Assembly: GCA_021802545.1 (NCBI GenBank)
Contig: JAJZRS010000004.1
Coordinates: 1 to 64,000, forward strand
Reading direction: 5' to 3'
From: Pseudomonadota bacterium
GTDB taxonomy: Bacteria; Pseudomonadota; Gammaproteobacteria; Burkholderiales; JABEVD01
DNA: 64,000 bases
Part shown: positions 5,991 to 15,470 of the stretch, piece by piece
Numbering within the stretch: the stretch's first letter is position 1
How the letters are laid out: the number at the start of each line of letters is the position of its first letter
Made by a program: the position numbers and the translations under genes
The notes under the pieces: generated by a model
Databases searched by the model: none
What the model saw: the letters and a program-made list of their open reading frames with translations, nothing else
What the model was told of the DNA's origin: nothing

Positions 5991-8471
5991 ATGGGTAATC
6001 CGCTCAGCATCCTGATTGCAGGCTCATCGGCAGACCTATCTTCGACCATCGCCCAGGTCCTGCAGGCAGGCGCAGACCTGCGCTTCGAAAAAGCGGCCAG
6101 CATCGAAGCACTGGATGCCGCCCTGTCCAATGCATCCTGGGATCTCGTCGTGTGCGACGGATCATCGCTCGACATCCGTGCCGTCCTGGCGCTTGACGCG
6201 AAACCCGACCTCGTTTTTGTCATGGACGAAGACAAGGACGCGGTGCTCGCCGTGCTCAAGGCGGGGGGCAGTGTCGTATTGAGGACGCGCCTCATGGATC
6301 TCGCGGACAAGGCGAGATCGCTTTCCGAAAGAGGACTTGTTCACAAGAAAGACATTCTGAACGCATTCGAGGCAGCCGAGCGGGAAACCGATTTCCTTGC
6401 CGCGCTCGCCGAGAATCTGGCAAAAGCCCTCGAAGTCGGCAGCGCTTTCATCGGCATGCCCGCAGGCGATGGCCGCGTGCGCATGCTGTCCCTCTGGTCG
6501 GACAAGCAAATCCAGCCATTCGAATACGACGTCCATGACAGTCCTTGCGCCAATGTCCTGCGCGGCGATGAATGCTTCGGGAAAGCGGAGCACTTCGTAT
6601 CCAGCAAGATGCTGGCGAAGCTCTCCGCCAAACACTATTTTGGCCTGCCGATTCTCGACAGATCGAAACAGCCGATCGGCCTCATCGCAGTCGCTTGCAG
6701 CGCCCCCGTCGACCATGTGATCGAGCATCTGCCTGCCTTTCGCACCATCGCATCCCGCATCGCACCAGAAATCGAGAACCGCCGCATCCGTCATTTGCTG
6801 GAAAGAATGGATGAGGAATCCAGGATAGGACATGACCTCGCCGGCATGGCGCATATCGACCTCGATGGAAACTGGCTGAAGGTCAGCCCGAAACTTTGCG
6901 ACATGCTGGAGCTGAGTGAAGGCGAGATTTGCGCCACGGGATTTCACGCCGCCGTCCATCCTGACGATCTCGCCAAACTGATCGACGCACAGGCGAAGCT
7001 CCTGACCGGCAAGTGCAATCGCATCTCCACGGAACTGCGCCTGAAGAAGCGGGGCGCACGGGACCTGCTCGTCAGCCTTTCCCTCGCCCTCCTCAGGGAA
7101 GCAGGCGGCCGGCCGCGCCGGCTGGTCGCCGTCGCGGAAGACATCGAACGCATCAGGAAAGCAGAGGAACAGCTCCGCTTCCTTTCCAGCCATGACCTGC
7201 TCACCCGGCTGCCGAACCGGCGTCATCTCTTCGATGAACTGGCAAGGAAGCTTGCAGCGGCGGAAAAGCTGGGGCAACAGGTCGCCATCCTTTGTCTCGA
7301 CATCGACAGGCTGGGCAAGGTCAACGAAGCGCTGGGGCACGAAGCGGGCGACAGGATGCTCGAGCTGTGCGCACAGCATATCGCGGGATGCAGCGCTCAA
7401 GCCGATCTGGCCGCAAGACTCAGCAGCGACGAATTCGTCATCGTTCTTCCCAATCCCGAATCGAAGGAAGCTCTCGCCAGCTTCGCTGAAGACCTGCTTT
7501 GCGCCATTTCATCGCCTGCTCGCTTCGGTGAAATCGATTTGTCCGTCACGGGCAGCATCGGCCTCTCCGTTTACCCGGACGATGGAAACGACATAACGAT
7601 GCTCATCGGCAAGGCCAATACGGCCATGCTTTGCGCCAAGTCCGCAGGAAGAAACCATTACCAGTTCTACAAAAACGGCATGATGACCGGAACGGTGGAG
7701 CATCTGGCGCTGGCGGGAGACCTGAAGCATGCGCTGGAACGCGACGAATTCATCCTGCATTACCAGCCCCAGGTCGACCTCGGCACGGGCATGATGACCA
7801 CCATCGAAGCCCTGCTGCGCTGGAATCATCCCGAACGGGGCATCATCCTGCCATCCGAATTCATTCAGCTCGCTGAAGAGACGGGGCTCATCGCCCCTAT
7901 CGGCAAATGGGTGCTCGATGCCGCATGCAGGCAGGCGAAGTACTGGCGTGACAGAGGGATGGAAATCAGCATGGCCGTCAATCTTTCGGCAGTGCAGTTT
8001 TACAGGCAGGATCTGGTGGAGCTTGTCGCGGATGCGCTCGACCTCTCGAAACTCCCGCCCGAATGCCTCGAACTCGAAATCACCGAAAATGCGGTCATGC
8101 AGGACGCCGAAGAAGCGGCAAGAACGCTTGGAAAATTGAAAGCCATGGGCGTCAGGATTTCAATCGACGATTTCGGAACGGGATATTCGAGCCTGAATTA
8201 TCTTCGCACATTTCCCGTGGACAAGATCAAGATCGACCATTCCTTCATCGATGGCATCGCCTCGAACCCGGAAAATGCAGCGCTCACCCGGAGCATCATC
8301 GCGCTCGCCCACAGCATCAAGCTTTCCGTCACTGCTGAAGGCGTCGAGCATGCCGGGCAGCTCGAACTGCTTTCAACCTGCGATTCGATACAGGGCTTCT
8401 ATTTCTGCCGCCCTCTGTCGGCGGAATCGCTGCAACGGATAATCGAGTCGAACGCGCGTCTCATCGCTTGA
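5991..8471 (+). CDS. REC-like/GAF/PAS/GGDEF/EAL c-di-GMP protein, likely phosphodiesterase
   Basis: An 826-residue cytoplasmic signalling protein. Domains in order: a receiver-like domain (about 6-115) in which I could not confirm the phosphoacceptor aspartate, a GAF-like sensor (about 125-265), a PAS domain (about 285-400, with a FHAAVHPDD motif), GGDEF (about 400-560) and EAL (about 575-820). The GGDEF signature is degenerate, SSDEF at 478-482, so cyclase activity is unlikely. The EAL domain looks catalytic: EALLRW from 606, ELEITEN, and DDFGTGYSS at about 726. It is therefore predicted to hydrolyse c-di-GMP, with the SSDEF domain perhaps acting as a GTP sensor. Its 3' end overlaps the convergent SPOR gene by 11 bp. 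Confidence 0.92.
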   Translation: MGNPLSILIAGSSADLSSTIAQVLQAGADLRFEKAASIEALDAALSNASWDLVVCDGSSLDIRAVLALDAKPDLVFVMDEDKDAVLAVLKAGGSVVLRTRLMDLADKARSLSERGLVHKKDILNAFEAAERETDFLAALAENLAKALEVGSAFIGMPAGDGRVRMLSLWSDKQIQPFEYDVHDSPCANVLRGDECFGKAEHFVSSKMLAKLSAKHYFGLPILDRSKQPIGLIAVACSAPVDHVIEHLPAFRTIASRIAPEIENRRIRHLLERMDEESRIGHDLAGMAHIDLDGNWLKVSPKLCDMLELSEGEICATGFHAAVHPDDLAKLIDAQAKLLTGKCNRISTELRLKKRGARDLLVSLSLALLREAGGRPRRLVAVAEDIERIRKAEEQLRFLSSHDLLTRLPNRRHLFDELARKLAAAEKLGQQVAILCLDIDRLGKVNEALGHEAGDRMLELCAQHIAGCSAQADLAARLSSDEFVIVLPNPESKEALASFAEDLLCAISSPARFGEIDLSVTGSIGLSVYPDDGNDITMLIGKANTAMLCAKSAGRNHYQFYKNGMMTGTVEHLALAGDLKHALERDEFILHYQPQVDLGTGMMTTIEALLRWNHPERGIILPSEFIQLAEETGLIAPIGKWVLDAACRQAKYWRDRGMEISMAVNLSAVQFYRQDLVELVADALDLSKLPPECLELEITENAVMQDAEEAARTLGKLKAMGVRISIDDFGTGYSSLNYLRTFPVDKIKIDHSFIDGIASNPENAALTRSIIALAHSIKLSVTAEGVEHAGQLELLSTCDSIQGFYFCRPLSAESLQRIIESNARLIA

Positions 8472-9273
8472 CGGCGATCGCGGCAATACCCAGCTTCTTG
8501 GCCTCTTCAAGCGCAGCGTTGCGGCTCGCATAGCGCCCTGCCCTGATCCTGGCCTCCAGCACCGCATTCACGCCCTTTTTCTTGAGCTCTGCGGCAAGCG
8601 CCTCGGCATGCTTTCTGGAAGAAAAATCCCCGATCTGAAGCGTATAGCCTTTCGCGAGGGCAACCGGATTCCCGCCCAATGCCTTCTTTTCCTTTTCCGC
8701 GCTTGCCTTGTCCGGATAGGATCCGGCCAGCACGCGGTAGTCGATCGAAGGGGTCAATCCTTTCTTCTTCAGCATGGAAACCATCTTTTCGCTGTTGGCG
8801 CTTGACGAGAACACGCCGAACTGCAGCGCAAAGTCTCCCTTGATTTCCGTCTTCTTCGCCTCGTGCCGCTTCTTGGCGACTTTTTCAGCCGCTTTTTCAA
8901 CTGGCTTCTTTCTTTCAACAGCCTTCTTTTTAGGCTTCGCTTCCGGGGCGACATTGTGGACAGATGGCGGTGGAGGCGTCTCAACCGGATGACTCACGAC
9001 CGGTTCGGGCGGCGTTGCTGCCGCAGGAATTGACGCGGCTTGCGGCGCCGGCACCGGTGCCGATTCCGGCTTTGGCTGCAGAACAGGCTTGGGCGGGGCC
9101 TTGGGTAGGGGTGCGGGAGGCGCGGGAGGCGCCACTTTCTGTGGCGGCGTGCTCGAACTGAAATGCTCGACGAGGGTGAGTACAAGAATCGCCACCACAA
9201 TCAGCGAAACCGCGATGATGATCCTCGTCAACAATTTCGACTTGAGCGCAGAATTCTCGTTTTGTTCGATCAT
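8461..9273 (-). CDS. Inner-membrane protein with two SPOR domains, last gene of the MSHA locus
   Basis: A 270-residue protein with a short cytoplasmic tail, one transmembrane helix (about residues 17-37), a long Pro/Ala/Lys-rich linker (about 40-140) and two tandem SPOR-like domains ([20 protein letters not shown]... and [20 protein letters not shown]...). SPOR domains bind denuded septal peptidoglycan. Its ATG overlaps the mshN stop by 4 bp, so it is translationally coupled to pilus genes. A role in anchoring or localising the pilus machine in the wall is inference. The same architecture occurs in cell-division and DamX-like proteins. Confidence 0.82.
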   Translation of the reverse strand: MIEQNENSALKSKLLTRIIIAVSLIVVAILVLTLVEHFSSSTPPQKVAPPAPPAPLPKAPPKPVLQPKPESAPVPAPQAASIPAAATPPEPVVSHPVETPPPPSVHNVAPEAKPKKKAVERKKPVEKAAEKVAKKRHEAKKTEIKGDFALQFGVFSSSANSEKMVSMLKKKGLTPSIDYRVLAGSYPDKASAEKEKKALGGNPVALAKGYTLQIGDFSSRKHAEALAAELKKKGVNAVLEARIRAGRYASRNAALEEAKKLGIAAIAVKR

Positions 9274-10292
9274 GGTTTGTCCGTTTTCTTGATCGCCCTG
9301 ATTTGCTGATCCGAAAAGGCGCGCAATTCAGGAGTCAGGTTTTTTATCGACAGGGCCTGCGTGAACGCATTCTCCGCTTCTTGCACCCTGCCTTCCTTCT
9401 CGAGGGAAATCCCCATTCCGACCCACCATTTTCCGTCAGACGGCACCTGCTTCAGCGCCATGCCGAAATATTGGACAGCCTCGGCATGTTGCCCTGCTCT
9501 TTGCAACAATACGGCATAGAAGCCGTAAAACTCGGCATCATTCCCGGCATGGGGCAGCGCGCGCTTCAAGGTATCGAGGGCGGACTGGTTGTCGCCTGAC
9601 TCCACCTGGAGACGGGCGAGCGTCGTTGAAAAGTCCACCTGCCCGGGATCCAGCTGCAATCCCGCCTGCAGCACCTCTTCCGCTTCCCCGTAGCGCTTCT
9701 GCTCGATCATGAGACCAACGAGCACCCGGCGCGCCAATGCATGGCCCGGGTTGAACCGAAGCGCAGCTCGAAGATTGCTTTCCGTTTCGGCAAGCCTGCC
9801 CTGCTGCAAAAGCCCAAGCGCCTGCTGGTAATGATACTCGGACTGCTCCGCCGGGGAAACCTCTTTGACCAGCTTGGTGGGCCGCTTTTCCTGCACAGCC
9901 GCCGCCTCCTCGGCAGGTCTCTTCTCTTCTGAACTGATCTTGGCACGCTGCTCAGGCTCAGGCGATGGCCTGACCTGCTCGGGTTTCGCTGCGACAGGCG
10001 CAGTCACCGGACTGATTGGCGCTGCCGCAGGCTGTGAAATGGCCTGGGACTTGGGCGCGACCTGCAATTCCGGCAATTTCTGCGCGACAGGATGCCGCGC
10101 AGCCTTCCAATGCGAGCCGAAATAGTAGCCTCCAGCGATTACGGCAGCCACCGCAAGCGCAACCGCAGCCATCCTGGACAAATGACGCGGCTTCACCTGA
10201 TCGTCGACGGCATGAACCTCTTTGGAAAGCGCACGGTCAACGGGCTTGTGATGCTGCTCCAGTTCCTTGAGCATCTGATTGATGAGGCTCAT
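9270..10292 (-). CDS. mshN: MshN-like TPR pilus biogenesis protein
   Basis: A 340-residue protein beginning MSLINQMLKELEQ, the typical MshN/GspB-like N-terminus. A single membrane helix follows (about 41-60), then a Pro/Ala/Glu-rich linker and TPR repeats (about 180-320, for example YHYQQALGLLQQGRLAETE and NPGHALARRVLVGLMIEQ). It likely works in the periplasm with the MshM ATPase and MshL secretin. The start at 10292 overlaps the mshM stop by 4 bp; upstream in-frame sequence belongs to mshM read in another frame and is excluded. Confidence 0.88.
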   Translation of the reverse strand: MSLINQMLKELEQHHKPVDRALSKEVHAVDDQVKPRHLSRMAAVALAVAAVIAGGYYFGSHWKAARHPVAQKLPELQVAPKSQAISQPAAAPISPVTAPVAAKPEQVRPSPEPEQRAKISSEEKRPAEEAAAVQEKRPTKLVKEVSPAEQSEYHYQQALGLLQQGRLAETESNLRAALRFNPGHALARRVLVGLMIEQKRYGEAEEVLQAGLQLDPGQVDFSTTLARLQVESGDNQSALDTLKRALPHAGNDAEFYGFYAVLLQRAGQHAEAVQYFGMALKQVPSDGKWWVGMGISLEKEGRVQEAENAFTQALSIKNLTPELRAFSDQQIRAIKKTDKP

Positions 10293-11197
10293 GGCGCCAG
10301 TACCCAGGCCATGAATCCGCCCATTCCGGCAAGCGCAAGCGCCCCCAGCACCCACCATTTCCAGCGCGCATCCCGCTTTGCCTGCCACACCGAAGGCGTA
10401 TCCTCCGCCGCCATGTCGACCATGGCCGCGTCGACCTTGTGCCTTCCCTTGCCATAGCAGAGCATCAGCGATTTGTGGGCAATGATGTTGATCAGCCTCG
10501 GCACGCCCCGGCTTGCCTTGTAAAGCTTCTTCACCGCATCGCTTCCGAAAGGCTCCTCCCCTCGATAACCGGCGATGCTGAGACGCTGATTGACGTAATA
10601 ACGCGTCTCCTCTTCGGTGAGCAGCCTCAGCCTGTACTGGAAGGTGATGCGCTGGTTGATCTGCCTCACCGATTCCTGTGACAGCTTCTGGTCCAGTTCC
10701 GGCTGGCCGAACAGCACGACCTGAAGCAGCTTCCTTTTCTCCGTTTCCAGATTGGTCAGGAGGCGCAACGCTTCGAGCGTCTCGAGCGGCATCGCCTGCG
10801 CTTCGTCGATGCACAGCACGGCCCCCTTGCCGCTCCTCGCGATTTCCATCAGATGCATCGTCAGTGCGCTCAGCAGCTGATGCCGGTTGACATCTTCGCC
10901 GATCGGCATCTTCAATTCCTCGGCCAGCGCATATTGCAGCGTCTGGGGATCGAACTGGGGATTGGGTATATAGGCCGTTGTGTAGGCATCCGGGTCCAGG
11001 CTCGCCAGGAATTTCCTGCACAAAATGCTTTTCCCGGTTCCCACCTCGCCCGTGATCTTGATGAACCCTTCACCCCCTGCAATCGCGACAAGCAGCGTAT
11101 TGAGCGCTTCCTGATGGCAGCCGCTGGAAATGAAGAAATGCGTGTCGGGTGTCAGGCTGAACGGCGCCTCCCCCAGCCCGAAATGTTCCAGATACAT
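10289..11197 (-). CDS. mshM: MshM-like AAA ATPase (ExeA/GspA family)
   Basis: A 302-residue ATPase opening with MYLEHFGLGEAPFSLTPDT, the ExeA/MshM family signature. Walker A is GEVGTGKS (about 49-56) and Walker B is AVLCIDEAQAM (about 130). A hydrophobic segment near the C-terminus (about 278-300) probably anchors it in the inner membrane. The family helps insert or assemble secretins through peptidoglycan. It starts directly after mshL and overlaps mshN by 4 bp. Confidence 0.92.
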   Translation of the reverse strand: MYLEHFGLGEAPFSLTPDTHFFISSGCHQEALNTLLVAIAGGEGFIKITGEVGTGKSILCRKFLASLDPDAYTTAYIPNPQFDPQTLQYALAEELKMPIGEDVNRHQLLSALTMHLMEIARSGKGAVLCIDEAQAMPLETLEALRLLTNLETEKRKLLQVVLFGQPELDQKLSQESVRQINQRITFQYRLRLLTEEETRYYVNQRLSIAGYRGEEPFGSDAVKKLYKASRGVPRLINIIAHKSLMLCYGKGRHKVDAAMVDMAAEDTPSVWQAKRDARWKWWVLGALALAGMGGFMAWVLAP

Positions 11198-12916
11198 CTA
11201 TCCTCCGAAATCGTTGGGCTTGTCCATTTTTCGGATTCTGTGTTGCGTTTCCAGCATGTCCTGCGACCAGTCGTTCTGGTCCTTCACCACGGTCGCCTTC
11301 AGCAAAATGACGAGTTCGGTCTTGGCAAGCGACTTGCTGTCCTGCCCGAAAAGGCGGCCCACCCCGGGAAGGCCGCCGAGACCGGGCACCTGGGAGCGGT
11401 TCGTGGTCGAATTCTGGGTCATCAGCCCGCCTATGGCGACGATCTCCCCATCCCTTGTGCGGACGATGCTGTCCGTTTCGCTGACGCTGCTCACAGGCGT
11501 TGGCAGATTCATCGTGCCTATGGCGCCCCCGAGGTTGATGCTCTGGGTGGTCTGGGTGACATGGCTGACGGAAGGATGGATATGCAGAATGATATTGTTG
11601 TTTTCGTCGATCTCGGGCGTCACGTCCAGCATGATGCCGGAAAAGAAGGGCTGAAGCGTGACGTTCGGCGTCGTGGTGGCGGCGCCGCCAACGGCCGATG
11701 TGATGGTGCTGGAAACGTTGGTGACGAAGAGCTGGTCCGTGCCGACCTTGAGTATGGCGCTCTGGTTGTTCAGGGTGGCGATGCGCGGGCTGGACAGCAC
11801 ATGCACGGTACCCTGGCCTTCGAGAAAGGAGAGCAATGACGCAAAGCTGCCGGTCTGGAAAGCGACGCCCATCAATGTGCCGAGCGGACTGGCCGCAGCG
11901 GACAATCCATTGGACAGGTTGGTTCCTGGCGTGCCGGAGGCGGGTGAGCCTGTGCCTGAAAGATTGCCCAGCGGCGTAAGCGTGACGCCCGGAGCGAGCT
12001 GTCCTATGGAGAGCCGGCTGTTCGGGCCCGTCTTGAAGGCGGCCCAGTTGATGCCCGCCTGATAGGCATCGCTGAGCTCCACATCGATGATCTTGGCTTC
12101 CAAAATCACCTGGCGCTCGACAGAAAGCTGGGATGCCTTGAGAAATTGCGCAACATTGCGCAATTCGGCAGGCATGGCCCTGATCACAAGCACTCCGGAT
12201 TGCGGATTGACCACAACCTTGCGTCCGCCTTCCGTCCCGATGATGGCGTTCAATGCCGAAGTCAGGTCGCGCCAGAAATCCGTATCGGATTTCGTCGATA
12301 TCCTTCCGCTTTCAAGGGATTGAGTCCCCGCTCCCGTTGACTGCAGGGCGGGCGTCGTCGCGACCGTCCCATAAGGACTGCCCGCATTCGGCGCATCGCT
12401 CACCGACCCGGACAGGACGCGGATCGTGGAAGTGCCGGTGCGCTTTCCCGTCAGATAGTTCACCTTGAATACCCTGGTCTGCATGGAAACCGGCTGGATG
12501 GAGATGGTGTTGCCGTCGACCTGATATTCGTAGCCGTACAGATTGCGGATGGCATCGAGCGCCTGGAAGAGCGTCACGTCTTTCAGATTGACGGAAATCG
12601 TGCCGGTGATATCGGGATGCAGGAGCAGGTTGTAGCGCGTTCCCGAGACGATGCCCATGAACACTTCCTTGGCGGGCGCGTCGCTGACCACCAGGTCGAA
12701 TCTCGGTTCGACGGGATGACCGCTTGCTGCCGGCATTTCGATTTTCAAAGGCGGAAGCAGCGCATTGGCCACTGCAGCGGCTGGCACTGCAGCCTGCGCC
12801 TGTTTGGGAGGGGGAACGAGCGCCTTGTCGATTTCCCGGGCCGGTTCGCCGTATTTGGCCGGATTGCCGGCGCACCCTGCCAGGACAAGAACAAAGCAGG
12901 TGAGGAGGAGTCTCAT
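11198..12916 (-). CDS. mshL: MshL outer-membrane secretin (lipoprotein)
   Basis: A 572-residue secretin that forms the outer-membrane pore for the MSHA pilus. It has a lipoprotein signal with lipobox LAGC (Cys about 15), a secretin/STN N-domain (ISVNLKDVTLFQALDAIRNL, about 105-124), further N-domains, and the secretin beta-domain with VLSSPRIATLNNQSAILKVG (about 373-392) and the typical VPGLGGLPGVGRLFG lip motif (about 505-519). The ATG overlaps the mshK stop by 4 bp. Confidence 0.95.
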   Translation of the reverse strand: MRLLLTCFVLVLAGCAGNPAKYGEPAREIDKALVPPPKQAQAAVPAAAVANALLPPLKIEMPAASGHPVEPRFDLVVSDAPAKEVFMGIVSGTRYNLLLHPDITGTISVNLKDVTLFQALDAIRNLYGYEYQVDGNTISIQPVSMQTRVFKVNYLTGKRTGTSTIRVLSGSVSDAPNAGSPYGTVATTPALQSTGAGTQSLESGRISTKSDTDFWRDLTSALNAIIGTEGGRKVVVNPQSGVLVIRAMPAELRNVAQFLKASQLSVERQVILEAKIIDVELSDAYQAGINWAAFKTGPNSRLSIGQLAPGVTLTPLGNLSGTGSPASGTPGTNLSNGLSAAASPLGTLMGVAFQTGSFASLLSFLEGQGTVHVLSSPRIATLNNQSAILKVGTDQLFVTNVSSTITSAVGGAATTTPNVTLQPFFSGIMLDVTPEIDENNNIILHIHPSVSHVTQTTQSINLGGAIGTMNLPTPVSSVSETDSIVRTRDGEIVAIGGLMTQNSTTNRSQVPGLGGLPGVGRLFGQDSKSLAKTELVILLKATVVKDQNDWSQDMLETQHRIRKMDKPNDFGG

Positions 12917-13263
12917 GGTTTTTCCTTCGCCGATCGCTTGATCACGCCTGGGAAGAGTTTCAGCGTCGTCAATTCGCCCCCCATCCGCACCGTCACCTCT
13001 CCTTCGCCGATCCCCACCAGCATGCCGCCTTCGAATGTTTCGCCGAGCAATACCGTCTTCCCGTCGATGATCGCAGCCTTGCGATGCGGCGAAATCAGTA
13101 TGGATTGCAGCACCGGACCGGAAGGTGCACTGGCTATGCGCTTTGCTGCCCCCACCTCCATCGGTGGGCGCGTCGGGTCAGGCAGGGTTTCGGCATGAAT
13201 CCGGCCGGAAACCAGCAAGAGGAACACCAATGCAGCCCTTCTACCCTTATTCGAAGCAATCAT
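12913..13263 (-). CDS. mshK: MshK-like pilus biogenesis protein
   Basis: A 116-residue small exported protein with a signal peptide (about 1-24, ending IHA) followed by LPDPTRPPMEVG, the DPTRPP motif typical of MshK and PilP-like or GspC-like periplasmic partners of secretins. I chose the ATG at 13263 because it makes a 4-bp ATGA overlap with mshJ, as at every neighbouring junction; the ATG at 13275 would add four residues. It likely bridges the inner-membrane platform and the MshL secretin. Confidence 0.82.
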   Translation of the reverse strand: MIASNKGRRAALVFLLLVSGRIHAETLPDPTRPPMEVGAAKRIASAPSGPVLQSILISPHRKAAIIDGKTVLLGETFEGGMLVGIGEGEVTVRMGGELTTLKLFPGVIKRSAKEKP

Positions 13264-13925
13264 ACACTCAACCATGCCTTATTCAAACTCAGCGTATAGA
13301 GCGTCAGCGTCAGGGTGGTTTTGGGATAATCGCCCGCACGCATCGTGATTCCGCCCCAGAACACGCGCCATGGAAGATGCTCGACCGATGTCAGATAGTT
13401 CAGCAGATCGCCGTATCGGCCCTCCACTGTAATCTGGACGCCGTGCTTGTACAGCAATGAGGTTTGCTTGTCCTGCGCCTCTTTCTCGACAAGCATGTTT
13501 GCAACCGGCAATGTCTTCATGGCGACAAGACGGAGGTTGCTGTTGCGCGCCAGCAGATCTTCCAGAAGCTTGCCCATCTTGTCCGGCGCGACCAGATTTT
13601 GCTGCATGCCCTGCAGGGAAGCATCCATTCCAGCCAGCTTCTGCCTCAGCGCTTCAAGCTTTCTGCGGTTTTCCTCGTCCGGATCGACATTCTGGCGGGC
13701 CTTGAGCGCCATGATCTGGTCATCGATCGCCTTCGTCTTGCTTTTCGATTCGCGGATCTGGATTGAAAAGCGTTTCTGCTCTTCACCGACCGAGGACAAA
13801 AACAGCGCATCGGCTACGAGAAACACCATCCCTGCCGCCATGGAGAAGAACAGCAGGCGTTCGCGCAGGCTCAATGCATCGAACCATATCGTGATTCGAC
13901 GAAGGCTGATGATCCATTCCCTCAT
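13260..13925 (-). CDS. mshJ: MshJ-like (PilO-type) alignment protein
   Basis: A 221-residue bitopic inner-membrane protein. The N-terminal helix (about 24-44, LLFFSMAAGMVFLVADALF) is followed by a coiled coil (about 50-110, many Lys/Glu/Gln/Arg) and a small alpha/beta domain (VEGRYGDLLNYLTSVEHLPW), which is the PilO/GspM layout. It would pair with the MshI2 PilN-like protein to align the pilus motor with the secretin. It overlaps both neighbours by 4 bp. Confidence 0.85.
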   Translation of the reverse strand: MREWIISLRRITIWFDALSLRERLLFFSMAAGMVFLVADALFLSSVGEEQKRFSIQIRESKSKTKAIDDQIMALKARQNVDPDEENRRKLEALRQKLAGMDASLQGMQQNLVAPDKMGKLLEDLLARNSNLRLVAMKTLPVANMLVEKEAQDKQTSLLYKHGVQITVEGRYGDLLNYLTSVEHLPWRVFWGGITMRAGDYPKTTLTLTLYTLSLNKAWLSV

Positions 13926-14518
13926 TTTCCCGCTCCATTCGATTGCAGCGCGAACTCGAGATAATCGGCCGCCTTTTCAGGCAACTGCATCTCGAGGGAA
14001 GCGAACGTGATTCCCCGCATCACTTCCTCCTTGTCCAGGCGGTTGATGTAGACCGGCACAAGATCGGGACTCAGCGTTCTTCCCTGGATATCCATTTCAC
14101 GTCCCTGGATGGAAAAACCGGTCAGCCACAATCCCGGCACGATCTGGCGGGCAAAGGCTTCCATGTAGCGGGAATAGCCGTGAATGTTGTCCAAGTTGCC
14201 GCTCTTCAGGATGGCCAGCGCGCGGTCGCGGTCCTTGATTTCCGTCTCAAGCCTCGCAACTTCGGCAACAAGTTGCAGATCCTTCTGCCTGGGCCTGTAG
14301 GACTCGGCCAACTGCGCAAGCTGTGCCTGTTTCAATGCCTGAGTCTTGAGCGCATCCACAGCAGCCTTGCCCAGCGCATCTGCCTGATAGGCTGAAATGG
14401 CATAGTAGAGCAGCATGAGGACGAACAGCGCGCCCAGTACCAGAAGCATGCCGACGAAAGACAACACTTTGCGCTTCTCGGCGAACTCGGGATTGAGGAG
14501 ATTGATTTCCTGGCTCAT
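13922..14518 (-). CDS. PilN-like MSHA biogenesis protein (MshI2)
   Basis: A 198-residue bitopic protein beginning MSQEINLLNPEF. The INLLNP motif binds the PilM-like partner in the PilN family. One membrane helix (about 19-40), a coiled coil (about 65-105) and a C-terminal fold with LTGFSIQGREMDIQGRTLSP complete the PilN layout. It sits between the PilM-like mshI and the PilO-like mshJ with 4-bp overlaps on both sides, matching the pilMNO order. Confidence 0.85.
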   Translation of the reverse strand: MSQEINLLNPEFAEKRKVLSFVGMLLVLGALFVLMLLYYAISAYQADALGKAAVDALKTQALKQAQLAQLAESYRPRQKDLQLVAEVARLETEIKDRDRALAILKSGNLDNIHGYSRYMEAFARQIVPGLWLTGFSIQGREMDIQGRTLSPDLVPVYINRLDKEEVMRGITFASLEMQLPEKAADYLEFALQSNGAGK

Positions 14519-15426
14519 GATGCGGCCTCGCGCAACGCGCCGCCCAGGAGCAGGAAATAGCGGGATTGCTTTTCCTGCGACAGGGGTTCCGGAAACTCGA
14601 ACAATTCGTTCAGATCCGCCATCTGCACGGGAATGTAGAGATTCGAGGAGAAATACTCCAGCATCCCCGCAGCACCAGAAAGCGGGGCAAGAATCAGCCT
14701 CGACATCGGTACGGCATGGTACTGCCTGTCGAAATAATCGAGGGAGCGCTGCAGTTCCAGCGTGATTCGCTCGAGCTGCCTCTTCCCCTCATCTCCTTCT
14801 TCAAGATTCAAAGCGGCATCGATTCGCCTCGCAAGATACAGTTCCCCCTTGCAGCTGAAAGTCAGCAGACCGCCTTCCTCCGAGATGGAAAGCATGGCTA
14901 TCCCTTTGTCGCCGTCCGCCATCAGCGACGCGATATTGCGCTGCGCAACCTCCGGGATATCGATTGCCGAAAGAGGCAAACCCATTTCCGCGAACACCTT
15001 CATCTTTTCCCGGATGATCTCGTTCCTTGCGGCGACCACGATGAGCGATTGCCCCTTGCCGTCCCTGTCCGCAGGTATGTCGAGCGAATCGATCGTTGCC
15101 TCTTCGATGCTGTAATCGATCAGATCCTTGATTTTCCAGCGAACAGCCTGCTTCATTTCAGCTTTCGGAACAGCCGGCACATCGGATGAAAACAGATGAT
15201 ATTCTTCGGCATTCAAGAGACATGAAACAGGGTAGCGGTTGAAATGCCCAGCAGCCTTGAAATCGGTCAGAGAGAAAGTATCGCACAGGGTGACCATGGG
15301 CTTGCCTGTGGCTGTTCTTGCGGCATGGACAAGAAGAAGCTCGTCCGCGCGAATTCGGGCGGCCAACCATCCTCTCCCCCCCTTCGGATTTTCGAAAAGG
15401 GGCTGAAGCCTCGGAAAGCTCATCAT
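14515..15426 (-). CDS. mshI: MshI-like (PilM-type) cytoplasmic protein
   Basis: A 303-residue protein with an actin-like PilM/MshI layout: AVRWKIKDLIDYSIEEATIDSLDI (region about 95-120) is the MshI hallmark, and LSISEEGGLLTFSCKGELYLARRID (about 180-205) is the second actin-like subdomain. It would form a cytoplasmic ring that grips the PilN-like protein. Two consecutive ATGs exist (15426 and 15423), and a TTG at 15462 would extend it by 12 residues. The ATG is preferred, with a weak GAG ahead of it. It starts the block of assembly genes 44 bp after mshQ. Confidence 0.82.
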   Translation of the reverse strand: MMSFPRLQPLFENPKGGRGWLAARIRADELLLVHAARTATGKPMVTLCDTFSLTDFKAAGHFNRYPVSCLLNAEEYHLFSSDVPAVPKAEMKQAVRWKIKDLIDYSIEEATIDSLDIPADRDGKGQSLIVVAARNEIIREKMKVFAEMGLPLSAIDIPEVAQRNIASLMADGDKGIAMLSISEEGGLLTFSCKGELYLARRIDAALNLEEGDEGKRQLERITLELQRSLDYFDRQYHAVPMSRLILAPLSGAAGMLEYFSSNLYIPVQMADLNELFEFPEPLSQEKQSRYFLLLGGALREAAS

Positions 15427-15470
15427 GTTTCTCAATTTATACTCATAACCTATTGCAGTCAATAGATTTT

